From DASXHY01 sp035552155 (GTDB lineage: Bacteria; Verrucomicrobiota; Verrucomicrobiia; Limisphaerales; DASXHY01): a stretch of 64,000 nt of DNA. Position 1 is the first letter of the stretch. The number at the start of each line of letters is the position of its first letter. Under the pieces are notes generated by a model. The model saw only the letters and a program-made list of their open reading frames with translations. It had not been told where the DNA came from and did no database searches. The stretch covers positions 15,207 through 79,206 of the forward strand of contig DASZLX010000042.1 in NCBI GenBank assembly GCA_035552155.1. The letters are read 5' to 3'. The position numbers were made by a program, and so were the translations under genes. This document shows, one piece after another, positions 45,834 to 54,175 of this stretch.

Positions 45834-47231
45834 ATGAAAAAACAGATTTTCTTCTGGTCCATCACCTCCGCGCTGGCGGGATTTTTGTTCGGCTTCGACA
45901 CGGTGGTGATCTCCGGCGCGGAAGAGACCATTCAAAAGCTATGGGGCTTGAGCGACGTGCTGCACGGCATTGTCATTGGCTCCGCGCTTTACGGCACCGT
46001 GCTCGGTTCGCTGATTGGCGGCTGGCCGACCGATAAAATCGGCCGCAAACGAACCCTTCTGATGATCGGCGTGCTGTATGTTATCTCCGCCGTCGGTTGC
46101 GCCTTCGCCGGGAGCGTTATTCCCTTCTTCGTGGCGCGATTCATCGGTGGCATTGGCATCGGGATTTCCACTGTCGTCTCGCCGCTTTACATCTCGGAAA
46201 TCGCGCCGCCCCGTTACCGCGGGCGGCTGGCCGGGATGTTTCAGTTCAACATCGTCTTCGGCATCCTGATCGCTTTCGCTTCCAACAAAATCATCGCCAC
46301 CATCGGCGGCGCACAAGCCTGGCGCTGGATGCTGGGAATCGCCGCGCTGCCGTCCGCGATTTACCTGCTGATGTGCCTTGGCCTCCCGGAAAGCCCGCGC
46401 TGGCTCATCGGCCGCAAGAATGACCGCGCCGCCGGCCTCGCGGTGTTGAAGCTCATTGAACCGGAAAAATCCGACGCCGAATTATCCGCGCACGCGAACG
46501 AAATTCTTTCAGCCGCCACTTCGGAAAAAACCGCCGCCGCCGGATTTTGGACCCGCCGCCTGCGCATTCCGATGATGCTCGCGTTCCTGGTGGCCTTTTT
46601 CAACCAGTTGTCCGGCATCAACGCCATCCTCTATTTTGCGCCGCGTATTTTCCAATGGACCGGCCTGGGCGCAAATGCCGCGCTGCTTCAATCCGTCGGC
46701 ATCGGCGTGACCAACCTGCTGTTTACTTTCGCGGGCCTCTGGCTGATTGACCGGATTGGACGGCGGACGCTGCTGTTTATCGGCTCCTTCGGTTATATCT
46801 TTTCGCTCGGTCTGACGGCCTGGGCCTTTTTCTCCCATCACTTCAGTATTGTGCCCGCGTGCATCTTTGGATTCATCGCCGCCCACGCGATCGGTCAGGG
46901 CACCGTCATCTGGGTGTTTATCTCGGAAATTTTTCCGAACCGTCATCGCGCCGGCGGACAGGCGCTGGGCAGTTCCACGCATTGGATTTGCGCGGCGGTG
47001 CTCACGACTTGTTTCCCGATAATGGTGGAATGGTCCGGCGCCGACAAGCACCCGGAGCGGGCCGGATTCATCTTTGCTTTCTTTTGCTTTATGATGGTGC
47101 TGCAACTTGCCTGGGTGAAGTTTCTGGTGCCGGAAACCAAGGGCGTGCCGCTCGAGGAAATGCAGCAAAAGTTGGGCGTTGATTTTGACCCGGTGGCATC
47201 GCCCGGCGATGAAGCCGTGCGCCTGCATTGA
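45834..47231 (+). CDS. Sugar:H+ symporter of the major facilitator superfamily (SP family), probably fructose
   Basis: 465 residues with about 12 membrane helices. The signatures of the SP sugar-porter family are clear: FGFDTVVISGAEETIQ in helix 1, the loop DKIGRKRTLL, RFIGGIGIGISTVVSPLYIS with EIAPPRYRGRL, LPESPRWLIG, FNQLSGINAILYFAPRIF and the terminal VPETKGVPLEEMQ. Relatives carry xylose, glucose, galactose or fructose. Position between a GH32 fructanase and a fructokinase makes fructose the best guess. It starts 52 bp after the fructanase stop and is followed after 16 bp by the kinase gene, so the three form an operon. Confidence 0.92.
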   Translation: MKKQIFFWSITSALAGFLFGFDTVVISGAEETIQKLWGLSDVLHGIVIGSALYGTVLGSLIGGWPTDKIGRKRTLLMIGVLYVISAVGCAFAGSVIPFFVARFIGGIGIGISTVVSPLYISEIAPPRYRGRLAGMFQFNIVFGILIAFASNKIIATIGGAQAWRWMLGIAALPSAIYLLMCLGLPESPRWLIGRKNDRAAGLAVLKLIEPEKSDAELSAHANEILSAATSEKTAAAGFWTRRLRIPMMLAFLVAFFNQLSGINAILYFAPRIFQWTGLGANAALLQSVGIGVTNLLFTFAGLWLIDRIGRRTLLFIGSFGYIFSLGLTAWAFFSHHFSIVPACIFGFIAAHAIGQGTVIWVFISEIFPNRHRAGGQALGSSTHWICAAVLTTCFPIMVEWSGADKHPERAGFIFAFFCFMMVLQLAWVKFLVPETKGVPLEEMQQKLGVDFDPVASPGDEAVRLH

Positions 47232-47247
47232 TGGGAATTTGTTTGAT

Positions 47248-48159
47248 ATGAGCTTTAAAGTGATTGGCATTGGCGAAGTGTTGTGGGATTTGCTGCCTTC
47301 CGGCCCGCAGCTGGGCGGCGCTCCCGTAAACTTCGCCTATCACGCCCGGCAGATGGGCGCCGACGTCCAGGTCATCACCCGCGTGGGCAAGGACGGTTAC
47401 GGCTGCCAGATTCTGCAGCGTTTCAAGGAGATGAACATCGACACCGGAGCGGTGCAATGGGATGACCGGCTGCCCACCGGAGTGGCGACTGTTTCAATCG
47501 ACGGTGGCACGCCTCACTTTACCATCAATAACAATGCCGCCTGGGACGCGCTGGGCGTTTCCGAAGAAGCGCTGGATGCGGTGCGGAGCGCGAGCGCAAT
47601 TTGTTTTGGCACGCTCGCTCAACGCAGCGACAGCACCTCCTCCGTCATTCAACAACTGGCCGCGGCGACCTCGGCCAAAGCGTTGCGCGTTTTCGATGTC
47701 AACTTGCGCCAGGGTTTTTATTCGCGGGAGATTTTGGAGCGCTCATTGAACATCGCCAATGTCCTGAAGTTGAATGACCACGAGTTGGGAATTCTTTCCC
47801 CGATGTTTGAGTTGCAGGGCGATGTCCGCCAGAAAATAGAGCAACTCGTCGCGCGCTTTGATTTGCGGCTCGTGGCCCTCACGCGCGCGGACAAGGGAAG
47901 CTTGTTGCACCAATTCGGCGCCTGGTCGGATTTGCCGGGCCGCAAGATGGAAATCGTCGACACCGTCGGCGCGGGTGACGCATTTACCGCCGCCCTGGTG
48001 ATGGGCCTGCTGCAGCAATTCGCGCTCGAAGACATTCATCGCATCGCGGCGGATGTCGCGGGCTTTGTTTGTTCCTGCCCGGGAGCCACGCCCGTTTTGC
48101 CGGCGCCTTTATGCGCCGCCTTCTTTTCGAACTGCGCCAGTGTGCGAATGGCCGGCTGA
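47248..48159 (+). CDS. PfkB-family carbohydrate kinase, probable fructokinase
   Basis: 303 residues from the ATG at 47248, which has GGGAA upstream and avoids the 53-bp overlap of a longer reading from 47179. VIGIGEVLWDLLPSGPQLGG and APVNFAYHARQMGAD form the sugar-binding N-terminus. VFDVNLRQGFYS and LKLNDHELGIL lie in the middle, and DTVGAGDAFTAALVMGLL carries the PfkB anion hole with the catalytic Asp. It should phosphorylate fructose, completing the fructan route: extracellular GH32, MFS import, phosphorylation. Its stop lies 5 bp from the stop of the convergent kinase gene. Confidence 0.92.
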   Translation: MSFKVIGIGEVLWDLLPSGPQLGGAPVNFAYHARQMGADVQVITRVGKDGYGCQILQRFKEMNIDTGAVQWDDRLPTGVATVSIDGGTPHFTINNNAAWDALGVSEEALDAVRSASAICFGTLAQRSDSTSSVIQQLAAATSAKALRVFDVNLRQGFYSREILERSLNIANVLKLNDHELGILSPMFELQGDVRQKIEQLVARFDLRLVALTRADKGSLLHQFGAWSDLPGRKMEIVDTVGAGDAFTAALVMGLLQQFALEDIHRIAADVAGFVCSCPGATPVLPAPLCAAFFSNCASVRMAG

Positions 48160-48164
48160 ACTTT

Positions 48165-51100
48165 CTATCGGCCCACAGCCATTTCGGCCGCCGCCGCCGG
48201 AACAGGGGAGTACTCCGTTTGCAGCGGCAGTTCCAGCGTGAACTCGGCGCCCTGGCCGGGTCCGTCACTGCGGACGAGCAATGCCCCGCCTAATTCCTTC
48301 GCTGCCAGCGCCCCACTGTGCAGGCCAAAGCCGTGCCCGTGTTTTCGCGTGGTAAACCCGTAATTGAAGATGCGCGTCAGGTTCTCTGGCAAAATGCCCA
48401 CACCATTGTCGACTACCGAAATTCGCACCCGGTCCTGCGTTGTCGCGATGCGGACTACAATGCGTTTGTCCTCCCGGCCGGATTCATCGCAGGCGTATTT
48501 GGCGTTTCGCACCAGGTTAATGAGAATTTGCAGCACCTTGTGTTTGTCCAGGCTGATTTCCGGCAAAGCGCTGGGATACTCGCGGACGAGCTGCACTTGG
48601 TGCCGCTCCAGCGCGCCCGCGTTCATGCGCATGGCGTCCTCCACCAGGTCCGTGATTTTAACTGTTTCCGTGACCCCCACGGCAGTGGCGTAACTTTGCT
48701 GCATGGCCACAATGTCTTTGATGTGCTCGATGTTTTTGGTGAGCGACGCCAATTCCCGGACGACGGATTCGTGTTCGACCTCCAAATGTTTCGCCACTTC
48801 CACGATGTACTTCGGGAGTTGGCGTCCCTTGCTGTCGCGAGTCAGGTAATCGGCCAGATCGGTTGCGTGTTCCTCCAGCAACGCCGCTACGCGGTCCATT
48901 TTGCCGGACCGGGAATGCTGGATTTGTTCGGCCACAATATTGGCGGAGACGTTCACGCTGTTGAGCACATTGCCCACGTTGTGCAGCACGCTGGTGGCCA
49001 CCTCCGCCATTCCCGCCTTGCGCGACGCCATCAGCAATTCTTTATGCGTCTTTTCTACCTGGGCTTCCATGCGTTTGCGTTCATCGATCTCGTCCCGCAG
49101 CTTGCGCGTTTGCTGCCGGACTTGTTTTCGCAGCAACCGCACCCAGGCAAGCGCCAGCGCCATCACGGTGGCCAAAGCGCCGAACGCCCAGAACGTGCGC
49201 CGCGCCGTCCAGAACGACGGGCGCGAGAGCAGGGCAAGGTCATGCGGCGAGCGCAACAAAAGCTGGAAGGACCGGATGCTGTGATTGTCATCCAGGCGCG
49301 CCGCGTACACTCCCGTCAGGTCCACCACGCTGCCTGGGGCGATTCCGGCCAATTGATCCACGGCCTTCTCCTTTTCCAGGACGGCGTCCGTGATCCATTG
49401 GCCGAATTGCACAGTCAATATTTCCTGAACCGTGTTCGCGGAATGGGCGAGCACTCGCCCTTGAAAGTGGACGAGGGTGCCGTTTAACGACTCGTTGAGC
49501 GGCAGTTCGGGTGAGAGTTGGACCGGCTCCGGGGATTTTCCCGGGACGGGCGGTTTGATCATGGCTTCCTGCAGCACCGGAAGCCCATTCATCACCGAAG
49601 GAAAGCCCACCAGGTCCACCGTGTCACCGGCCTTGAGCAGGGGCGCCGGTTTCTGCGCCTGAACCAAAACGCCGCCGGTGGCGTCCTGCGCATAGAATGA
49701 GCCGTCCGACAAACGTAAAAGCACCGTTCCCTGCACGCGCGAGCGGTGAAGTCCGCCGGTGTCCGCGTGGAACTGGGATAATTCGCGGATGGGTCGCAGC
49801 GGCAGCGCAAAAGCATCCGCGGGCGCGGCCTCCTCCACCTGCACCTGGTCCCAATTTGGAACATAGATCCGGATGCTCCGCAGACGGCGTTGGTCGTCGA
49901 AAATGGTCGCGCACACGCCCTGGATTTCCACCAGTGCGTCCACATAATTCTTAGGTGGGGATTTTTTTGCCGTGTCCGGCACCGTCACATCCACCATCGA
50001 GTCTCCGCTGGAAAGGGTCAGCACGGTGTTGCTTCCCTCGGAAGACTGGCTGCGTATGATTCCGTTGAGTGTCACCCATTGGCTGTCTTCGCTCCCCGTC
50101 ATCAAAGCTTTAACCGTGGTGATCTTTGGCCTGGGGAAAAGACTTTCTCCCAGCACGCGCACCTGCTCGGCCTCAACCACCGGGGCATAATCGCCGGGAC
50201 CGCTGAAGCCGAGAATTTCCACCATCTGGCGCACGTCGGGCAACGCCTCGAATTTTTTCTTTTTCAGATCCACAAAAATGCCGCCGGAATCGTCCTGGAT
50301 GAACTGGGTCGAAGTTGCCGGGTCGTTGTAGGTCAAAACGCCGGTGATTCGCACGGGATAGCCGCGAATCGCTTCCGAGACCGGCAGGGTCCGGACCTGG
50401 GCGACTTGCGTTAGTTCAGAAAGATTGGTGTTGGCAATCTCGGGTATAACCACCTTGGAAGAATTGTTTTGGACTTCAGTGACGGAACCGTGTGTTTCAA
50501 TGGTCGCATGATTCAAGACCAAAGCGTCGCCCTGTTTCTGTGAATAGCCGAATACTTCCACCGGGCTTCCGTCGCCCAGAAAAACCGGATCCTCGCTGTT
50601 GACCTGCACCTTGTCGGTGTCGTCGCCCACGACGAAAAATTTCCCCTCATGCTGGCTGACGACATTGCCGCGAATGTGAACCGGGCCATCGGAGGACGGG
50701 TCGTTCTTCGACGTGGAAAGATCGCTTATGGGCGTCGCGGGTATTGGCCGTATTTTTTTTATCTCACCCGGCTCCATTATCCAGAGAACGTATTTGCCGG
50801 TGGGACGACGAGCGGAATCCAGGTCCAGTCCCAATACGCCAGTTACCTCGACCATCTGGCCGGCCAACGTTGCCACGAAAGCCGCCTCGGCGTTCAGCAC
50901 AAAACATTTTATGGTCTTGTCCGGGCGCACCTGGAGATCGAATACAAATTTTTTGCCTTGGGGGCCAACTCCCGGGATAAAACCGACCATCCTCACCAGG
51001 CGCGCATCACCCGCCTTTTTGAAGGAGTCATCGCTATTCACCTGGAAAGGGTCCGGCAGTTTGCTTTGGCCCACCACCCGGAGATTTTGCTCGTCAATAT

Positions 51101-51470
51101 TGCATTGAATCACGCCTCGCGAAGTGACGCCCTCCAAAGAAACCAGTTGTCCCAGCTTCAGGTTCCACGAAGGATCCCCCGAGGGCTTGGAACGTCCCAC
51201 ATAGACCGAACCCGATTCGTCCTGAACGAAAAGGAGCCTCCATTCCGGATCACAAAAAGTAACCGTGGCTTTCAATTTCACCGGGCGGGCCTCCCTCGCC
51301 TTTTCCAAGGGAAAATTTTGCACCTGCGCTACGTTCGTCAGTGCCATCGGAGACTGACCGGGAAGGGCAGGGGGCAGCAACACGAGGATGCCCGCGAGTG
51401 CGAGAAAAATCATCCTGAGAACATGGCAAACGCCCGCTCTCAGAGAGGGTCGACGCTCATTCATGTTCAT
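48165..51470 (-). CDS. Orphan membrane sensor histidine kinase with repeated OB-like outer domains
   Basis: About 1,101 residues from the ATG at 51470. A signal/anchor (MIFLALAGILVLLPPALPG) precedes at least five beta-rich domains of one pattern: VKLKATVTFCDPEWRLLFVQ, VHIRGNVVSQHEGKFFVVGD, VRITGVLTYNDPATSTQFIQ, and others. These resemble OB folds and match those in the kinase at 20633. A membrane helix (about 750-770) leads to a coiled coil and a phospho-acceptor segment around EVATSVLHNVGNVLNSVNVS (His near 828), a variant H-box. HATPase_c follows (LVRNAKYA, VVDNGVGILPENL, FTTRKHGHGFGLH). No response regulator is adjacent; the fructokinase gene converges on it, and the LamG protein gene is divergent. 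Ligand unknown. Confidence 0.9.
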   Translation of the reverse strand: MNMNERRPSLRAGVCHVLRMIFLALAGILVLLPPALPGQSPMALTNVAQVQNFPLEKAREARPVKLKATVTFCDPEWRLLFVQDESGSVYVGRSKPSGDPSWNLKLGQLVSLEGVTSRGVIQCNIDEQNLRVVGQSKLPDPFQVNSDDSFKKAGDARLVRMVGFIPGVGPQGKKFVFDLQVRPDKTIKCFVLNAEAAFVATLAGQMVEVTGVLGLDLDSARRPTGKYVLWIMEPGEIKKIRPIPATPISDLSTSKNDPSSDGPVHIRGNVVSQHEGKFFVVGDDTDKVQVNSEDPVFLGDGSPVEVFGYSQKQGDALVLNHATIETHGSVTEVQNNSSKVVIPEIANTNLSELTQVAQVRTLPVSEAIRGYPVRITGVLTYNDPATSTQFIQDDSGGIFVDLKKKKFEALPDVRQMVEILGFSGPGDYAPVVEAEQVRVLGESLFPRPKITTVKALMTGSEDSQWVTLNGIIRSQSSEGSNTVLTLSSGDSMVDVTVPDTAKKSPPKNYVDALVEIQGVCATIFDDQRRLRSIRIYVPNWDQVQVEEAAPADAFALPLRPIRELSQFHADTGGLHRSRVQGTVLLRLSDGSFYAQDATGGVLVQAQKPAPLLKAGDTVDLVGFPSVMNGLPVLQEAMIKPPVPGKSPEPVQLSPELPLNESLNGTLVHFQGRVLAHSANTVQEILTVQFGQWITDAVLEKEKAVDQLAGIAPGSVVDLTGVYAARLDDNHSIRSFQLLLRSPHDLALLSRPSFWTARRTFWAFGALATVMALALAWVRLLRKQVRQQTRKLRDEIDERKRMEAQVEKTHKELLMASRKAGMAEVATSVLHNVGNVLNSVNVSANIVAEQIQHSRSGKMDRVAALLEEHATDLADYLTRDSKGRQLPKYIVEVAKHLEVEHESVVRELASLTKNIEHIKDIVAMQQSYATAVGVTETVKITDLVEDAMRMNAGALERHQVQLVREYPSALPEISLDKHKVLQILINLVRNAKYACDESGREDKRIVVRIATTQDRVRISVVDNGVGILPENLTRIFNYGFTTRKHGHGFGLHSGALAAKELGGALLVRSDGPGQGAEFTLELPLQTEYSPVPAAAAEMAVGR

Positions 51471-51593
51471 GTTTTTTGAGGCATGCCATATTTCGATACA
51501 GTTTCCACGTGCCCAAGGCCTTCCATAGCACCGCAATTTCTATACCGTTGGCGTCATTTGATCGTGAAGCGTTGATGGTGGGTTCAAATCACT

Positions 51594-51624
51594 TTTGGAA
51601 CTTGGAACTTGGGACTTGGAACTT
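51594..51624. repeat. TTGGAAC(TTGG) short tandem repeat tract
   Basis: About four imperfect copies of a 7-8 base unit (TTGGAACTTGGAACTTGGGA and onward). It is intergenic, flanked at 51544 and 51651 by direct repeats containing CGTCATTTGAT. Confidence 0.7.
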
Positions 51625-51721
51625 CCCCGCAGTTGAAGCCCGGGATTTAAACCGTTCTACGTCATTTGATGCGTACAGGTACGGAATGGAAATTGCGGTT
51701 TAATACTACAGTTATGTTAAC

Positions 51722-51742
51722 CCCCTAATATGGGGGGTAGAC
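51722..51742 (+). promoter_or_regulatory. Candidate operator, CCCC-N6-GGGG with TAGAC tail
   Basis: CCCCTAATATGGGG followed by GGTAGAC, 79-99 bp before the LamG-protein start. It is nearly palindromic and shares TAGAC with the copies at 12924 and 17346. Confidence 0.4.
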
Positions 51743-51820
51743 TTTAACCGGGGAGTCCCTAAATTGACGGCGAGCCCCAATGAAAGCGTTGTGACGAAAC
51801 CTTCAACCCGGTCCGAACTT

Positions 51821-54109
51821 ATGAAAACCAGACCCTTTAGTGTATGGAAAAAACAGGCGTTGCCGTTTGCCGCAGGACTCGCTTTGTTAAGCGTCCGCAC
51901 TGCTGCCGGTGCCGTGGATTATCCCACCACCGTTCTCGCGGATCATCCGCTCGCCTACTACCGGCTGGAGGAAACCTCCGGCACCACTGCGGTTGACAGT
52001 GGCTCGACGGGAAATTTCCCCGGGCTCTACATCGCCAACGGCTCATTTCCTTTTTTGGGTTGGCCGGGTCTCGATACGAACTCAATCGCGCTCTCGGCGT
52101 CGCAGACTCCGGATTACGTCGCTGTTGGATATTATCCCGAACTGAATCAGCCGGGTCCATTTTCCTTTGAAATCTGGGCGCGCCCGGTCAGCGTGCCCAC
52201 GGGCGGCAATTACCGTTGTCCCATCGGCAATTCTCCCGCCTTCGGCACCGCCACCCAATCGGGCTGGTACGTGTATCAAACTCCCGACGTGCCCAGCGAG
52301 TTCGCGCTGGTGACACCCACCGGCGATATTTTTATCCAGACGACAAATTATACCGTTTTTAACTGGTATCATCTGGCCGGCACCTACGACGGCACCAACA
52401 TGAGTTTTTATGTAAACGGAACGCTGATTGGCACCCAACGGGCCAGCAGCTATGTCGCTAATTCCGTCAACAACGCCGGACTCTGCACGTTCTCGCTGGG
52501 TCAACGCGGCGACGGCTACGGAAACTTTGATGGTGACCTGGATGAAGCGGCCTATTACACCAACGCGCTGACCCTGGCGCAGATTCAAGCCCACTACCAG
52601 GCTGGCACCAACCAGTTTCGCAACAACACGGAATCACCGTTGATTTTTAGCGGCCCCGCTTCCGCCAGCTTTAACTCCGGCCAAACCGCGCAATTCTCAG
52701 TCCTGGCGGATGGAGCCGCTCCGCTTTCATACCAATGGTTGAATGGAATCACTCCAATTGGCAACGCGACCAACGCCACTTACAGCTTCACCTGCGCCGA
52801 CGCGGATAACGGCAATCAATACAGCGTGATCGTCTCCAACTCTTTCGGCTCGGTGACCAGCAGCCCCGGTACACTCACCGTGCTGGCGAGCCTGCAAATC
52901 GATGCCCCCTTGACCTCCATCACCCGCAATGTCGGCAGCTCGGCCGCGTTCGAAATCGTGGCCGAAGGCGCTCCTCCGATCTCGTACCAATGGCACAACG
53001 GTGACGGGAGCGATATTCCCGGCGCGACGGGCCGTGTATTGTGGCTGACCAACGTTCAGTTGAGCGCCGACCAATCGAGTTACTATGTCACCATCAGTAA
53101 TCCCAGCACTTCCATTGACAGTGATCCGGCCACTCTGAGTGTCCAGCCCCGCCCCGCGAACATTTCTACCAATCGTTATGCTTCCGTGGTTATCGCCGAC
53201 GGCCCGGTGGCTTATTGGCGCCTGGATGAAACCGGCAGCGACATCGCCACGGATGCCGTGGGTAGTTTTGATGGCTCTTATTCGACCAACGCAGGCGCTT
53301 TCACGGTCGGTGCGCCCACCGGTATTCCGCATGAAACCAATGGAGCGATCGGCATGACCGGCGGAGCCGTCGTGACGATTCCCTATTCGCTCGAGATCAA
53401 TCCCGTCGGCGCATTCACGGTGGAAGGTTGGTTCAAGGCTGCGTCGGCCACCAGCGGCGGCAATGATTATCGCACGGCGATTTCATCCATCAGCAATCCC
53501 TACGGCGCGGGCCCATCCGGATGGCTGGTTTACCAGACGAGCGCCAATAATTGGTCGTGGTGGCCCTACAGTGGATTCTACGCGGGCGGCCAGCTTACGG
53601 ATAATGACCAGGTGGTTGCCAACCAGTGGTATTATTTGACGCTGGTTTATGACGGCACAACCTTCACCTTCTACGTGGATGGCGTGGCCAAAGCTTCCGG
53701 AACTGTCGCCGGTTTCACTCAAAACGGAAACGTCCCCGCCGGCGGCGCTACCAGCTATAATTATAACTACAACGTCACGCCCGGCCTCCCGTCGTATAAC
53801 GGCATCGGCAGTGGCAATTTCGTAATCGGCCAGCGTTTTGATGACGCCTTCAATCCGTTTTTGGGTGTCGTCGACGACGTGGCCGTTTACAACAAGGCGC
53901 TGACACCGCAACAGATTCAAAATCACCTGCTGAATACCACGCACCTGAACATTGCCGCTGCTGGCGGTAAAACGGTGGTGACGTGGCCCGTGGGCACGCT
54001 CCAGGTCTCAACCAACGTTGTCGGGACCTACACCAATGTCACCGGAGCGGTTTCGCCGTTCACGAACTCGGCCGCGGGTTCTTTGTTCTATCGAGTGCAA
54101 TTGCAGTAA
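51821..54109 (+). CDS. Secreted LamG/Ig-domain protein
   Basis: About 762 residues from the ATG at 51821; an in-frame TTG further upstream is less likely. A signal peptide (ALPFAAGLALLSVRTAAGA) leads to a concanavalin/LamG-type domain (ADHPLAYYRLEETSGTTAVD, FSFEIWARP, NWYHLAGTYDGTNMSFYVNG). Two Ig-like domains follow (PLSYQWLNGITPIGNATNAT, PISYQWHNGDGS), then a second LamG domain (ADGPVAYWRLDETGSDIATD, FTVEGWFKA, QWYYLTLVYDGTTFTFYVDG). The C-terminus VSTNVVGTYTNVTGA ... FYRVQLQ is the recurring FYR-type module. It is probably a surface glycan-binding protein. A pseudopilin gene follows across a hairpin, repeating the arrangement at 9047/8087 and 24602/27520. Confidence 0.88.
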   Translation: MKTRPFSVWKKQALPFAAGLALLSVRTAAGAVDYPTTVLADHPLAYYRLEETSGTTAVDSGSTGNFPGLYIANGSFPFLGWPGLDTNSIALSASQTPDYVAVGYYPELNQPGPFSFEIWARPVSVPTGGNYRCPIGNSPAFGTATQSGWYVYQTPDVPSEFALVTPTGDIFIQTTNYTVFNWYHLAGTYDGTNMSFYVNGTLIGTQRASSYVANSVNNAGLCTFSLGQRGDGYGNFDGDLDEAAYYTNALTLAQIQAHYQAGTNQFRNNTESPLIFSGPASASFNSGQTAQFSVLADGAAPLSYQWLNGITPIGNATNATYSFTCADADNGNQYSVIVSNSFGSVTSSPGTLTVLASLQIDAPLTSITRNVGSSAAFEIVAEGAPPISYQWHNGDGSDIPGATGRVLWLTNVQLSADQSSYYVTISNPSTSIDSDPATLSVQPRPANISTNRYASVVIADGPVAYWRLDETGSDIATDAVGSFDGSYSTNAGAFTVGAPTGIPHETNGAIGMTGGAVVTIPYSLEINPVGAFTVEGWFKAASATSGGNDYRTAISSISNPYGAGPSGWLVYQTSANNWSWWPYSGFYAGGQLTDNDQVVANQWYYLTLVYDGTTFTFYVDGVAKASGTVAGFTQNGNVPAGGATSYNYNYNVTPGLPSYNGIGSGNFVIGQRFDDAFNPFLGVVDDVAVYNKALTPQQIQNHLLNTTHLNIAAAGGKTVVTWPVGTLQVSTNVVGTYTNVTGAVSPFTNSAAGSLFYRVQLQ

Positions 54110-54122
54110 GATCATTTAATTC

Positions 54123-54155
54123 CCGGGCTGGGATGGCCTGACCGTCCCAGCCCGG
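54123..54155 (+). terminator. Strong GC hairpin between LamG protein gene and pseudopilin gene
   Basis: A perfect 11-bp stem (54123-54133, CCGGGCTGGGA, with 54145-54155) and an 11-base loop. It is 13 bp after the upstream stop and 20 bp before the pseudopilin ATG. There is no U-tract. Confidence 0.65.
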
Positions 54156-54175
54156 AATCCGACGTAACATTGAAT

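Larger units (their letters stand above)
51471..51820. promoter_or_regulatory. Divergent control region with short tandem repeats and an operator-like element
   Basis: 350 bp without a gene between the orphan kinase (leftward) and the LamG protein (rightward). It holds a TTGGAAC tandem repeat tract (51594-51624), a pair of direct repeats carrying CGTCATTTGAT (51544-51562 and 51651-51670), and a CCCC-N6-GGGG element (51722-51742). No small gene was supported. Confidence 0.55.

Noticed and set aside
47179..47247. Longer N-terminus for the fructokinase
   Set aside because: It would overlap the transporter gene by 53 bp and add residues unlike the family; the ATG at 47248 with GGGAA upstream starts exactly at the conserved IGIGE strand.
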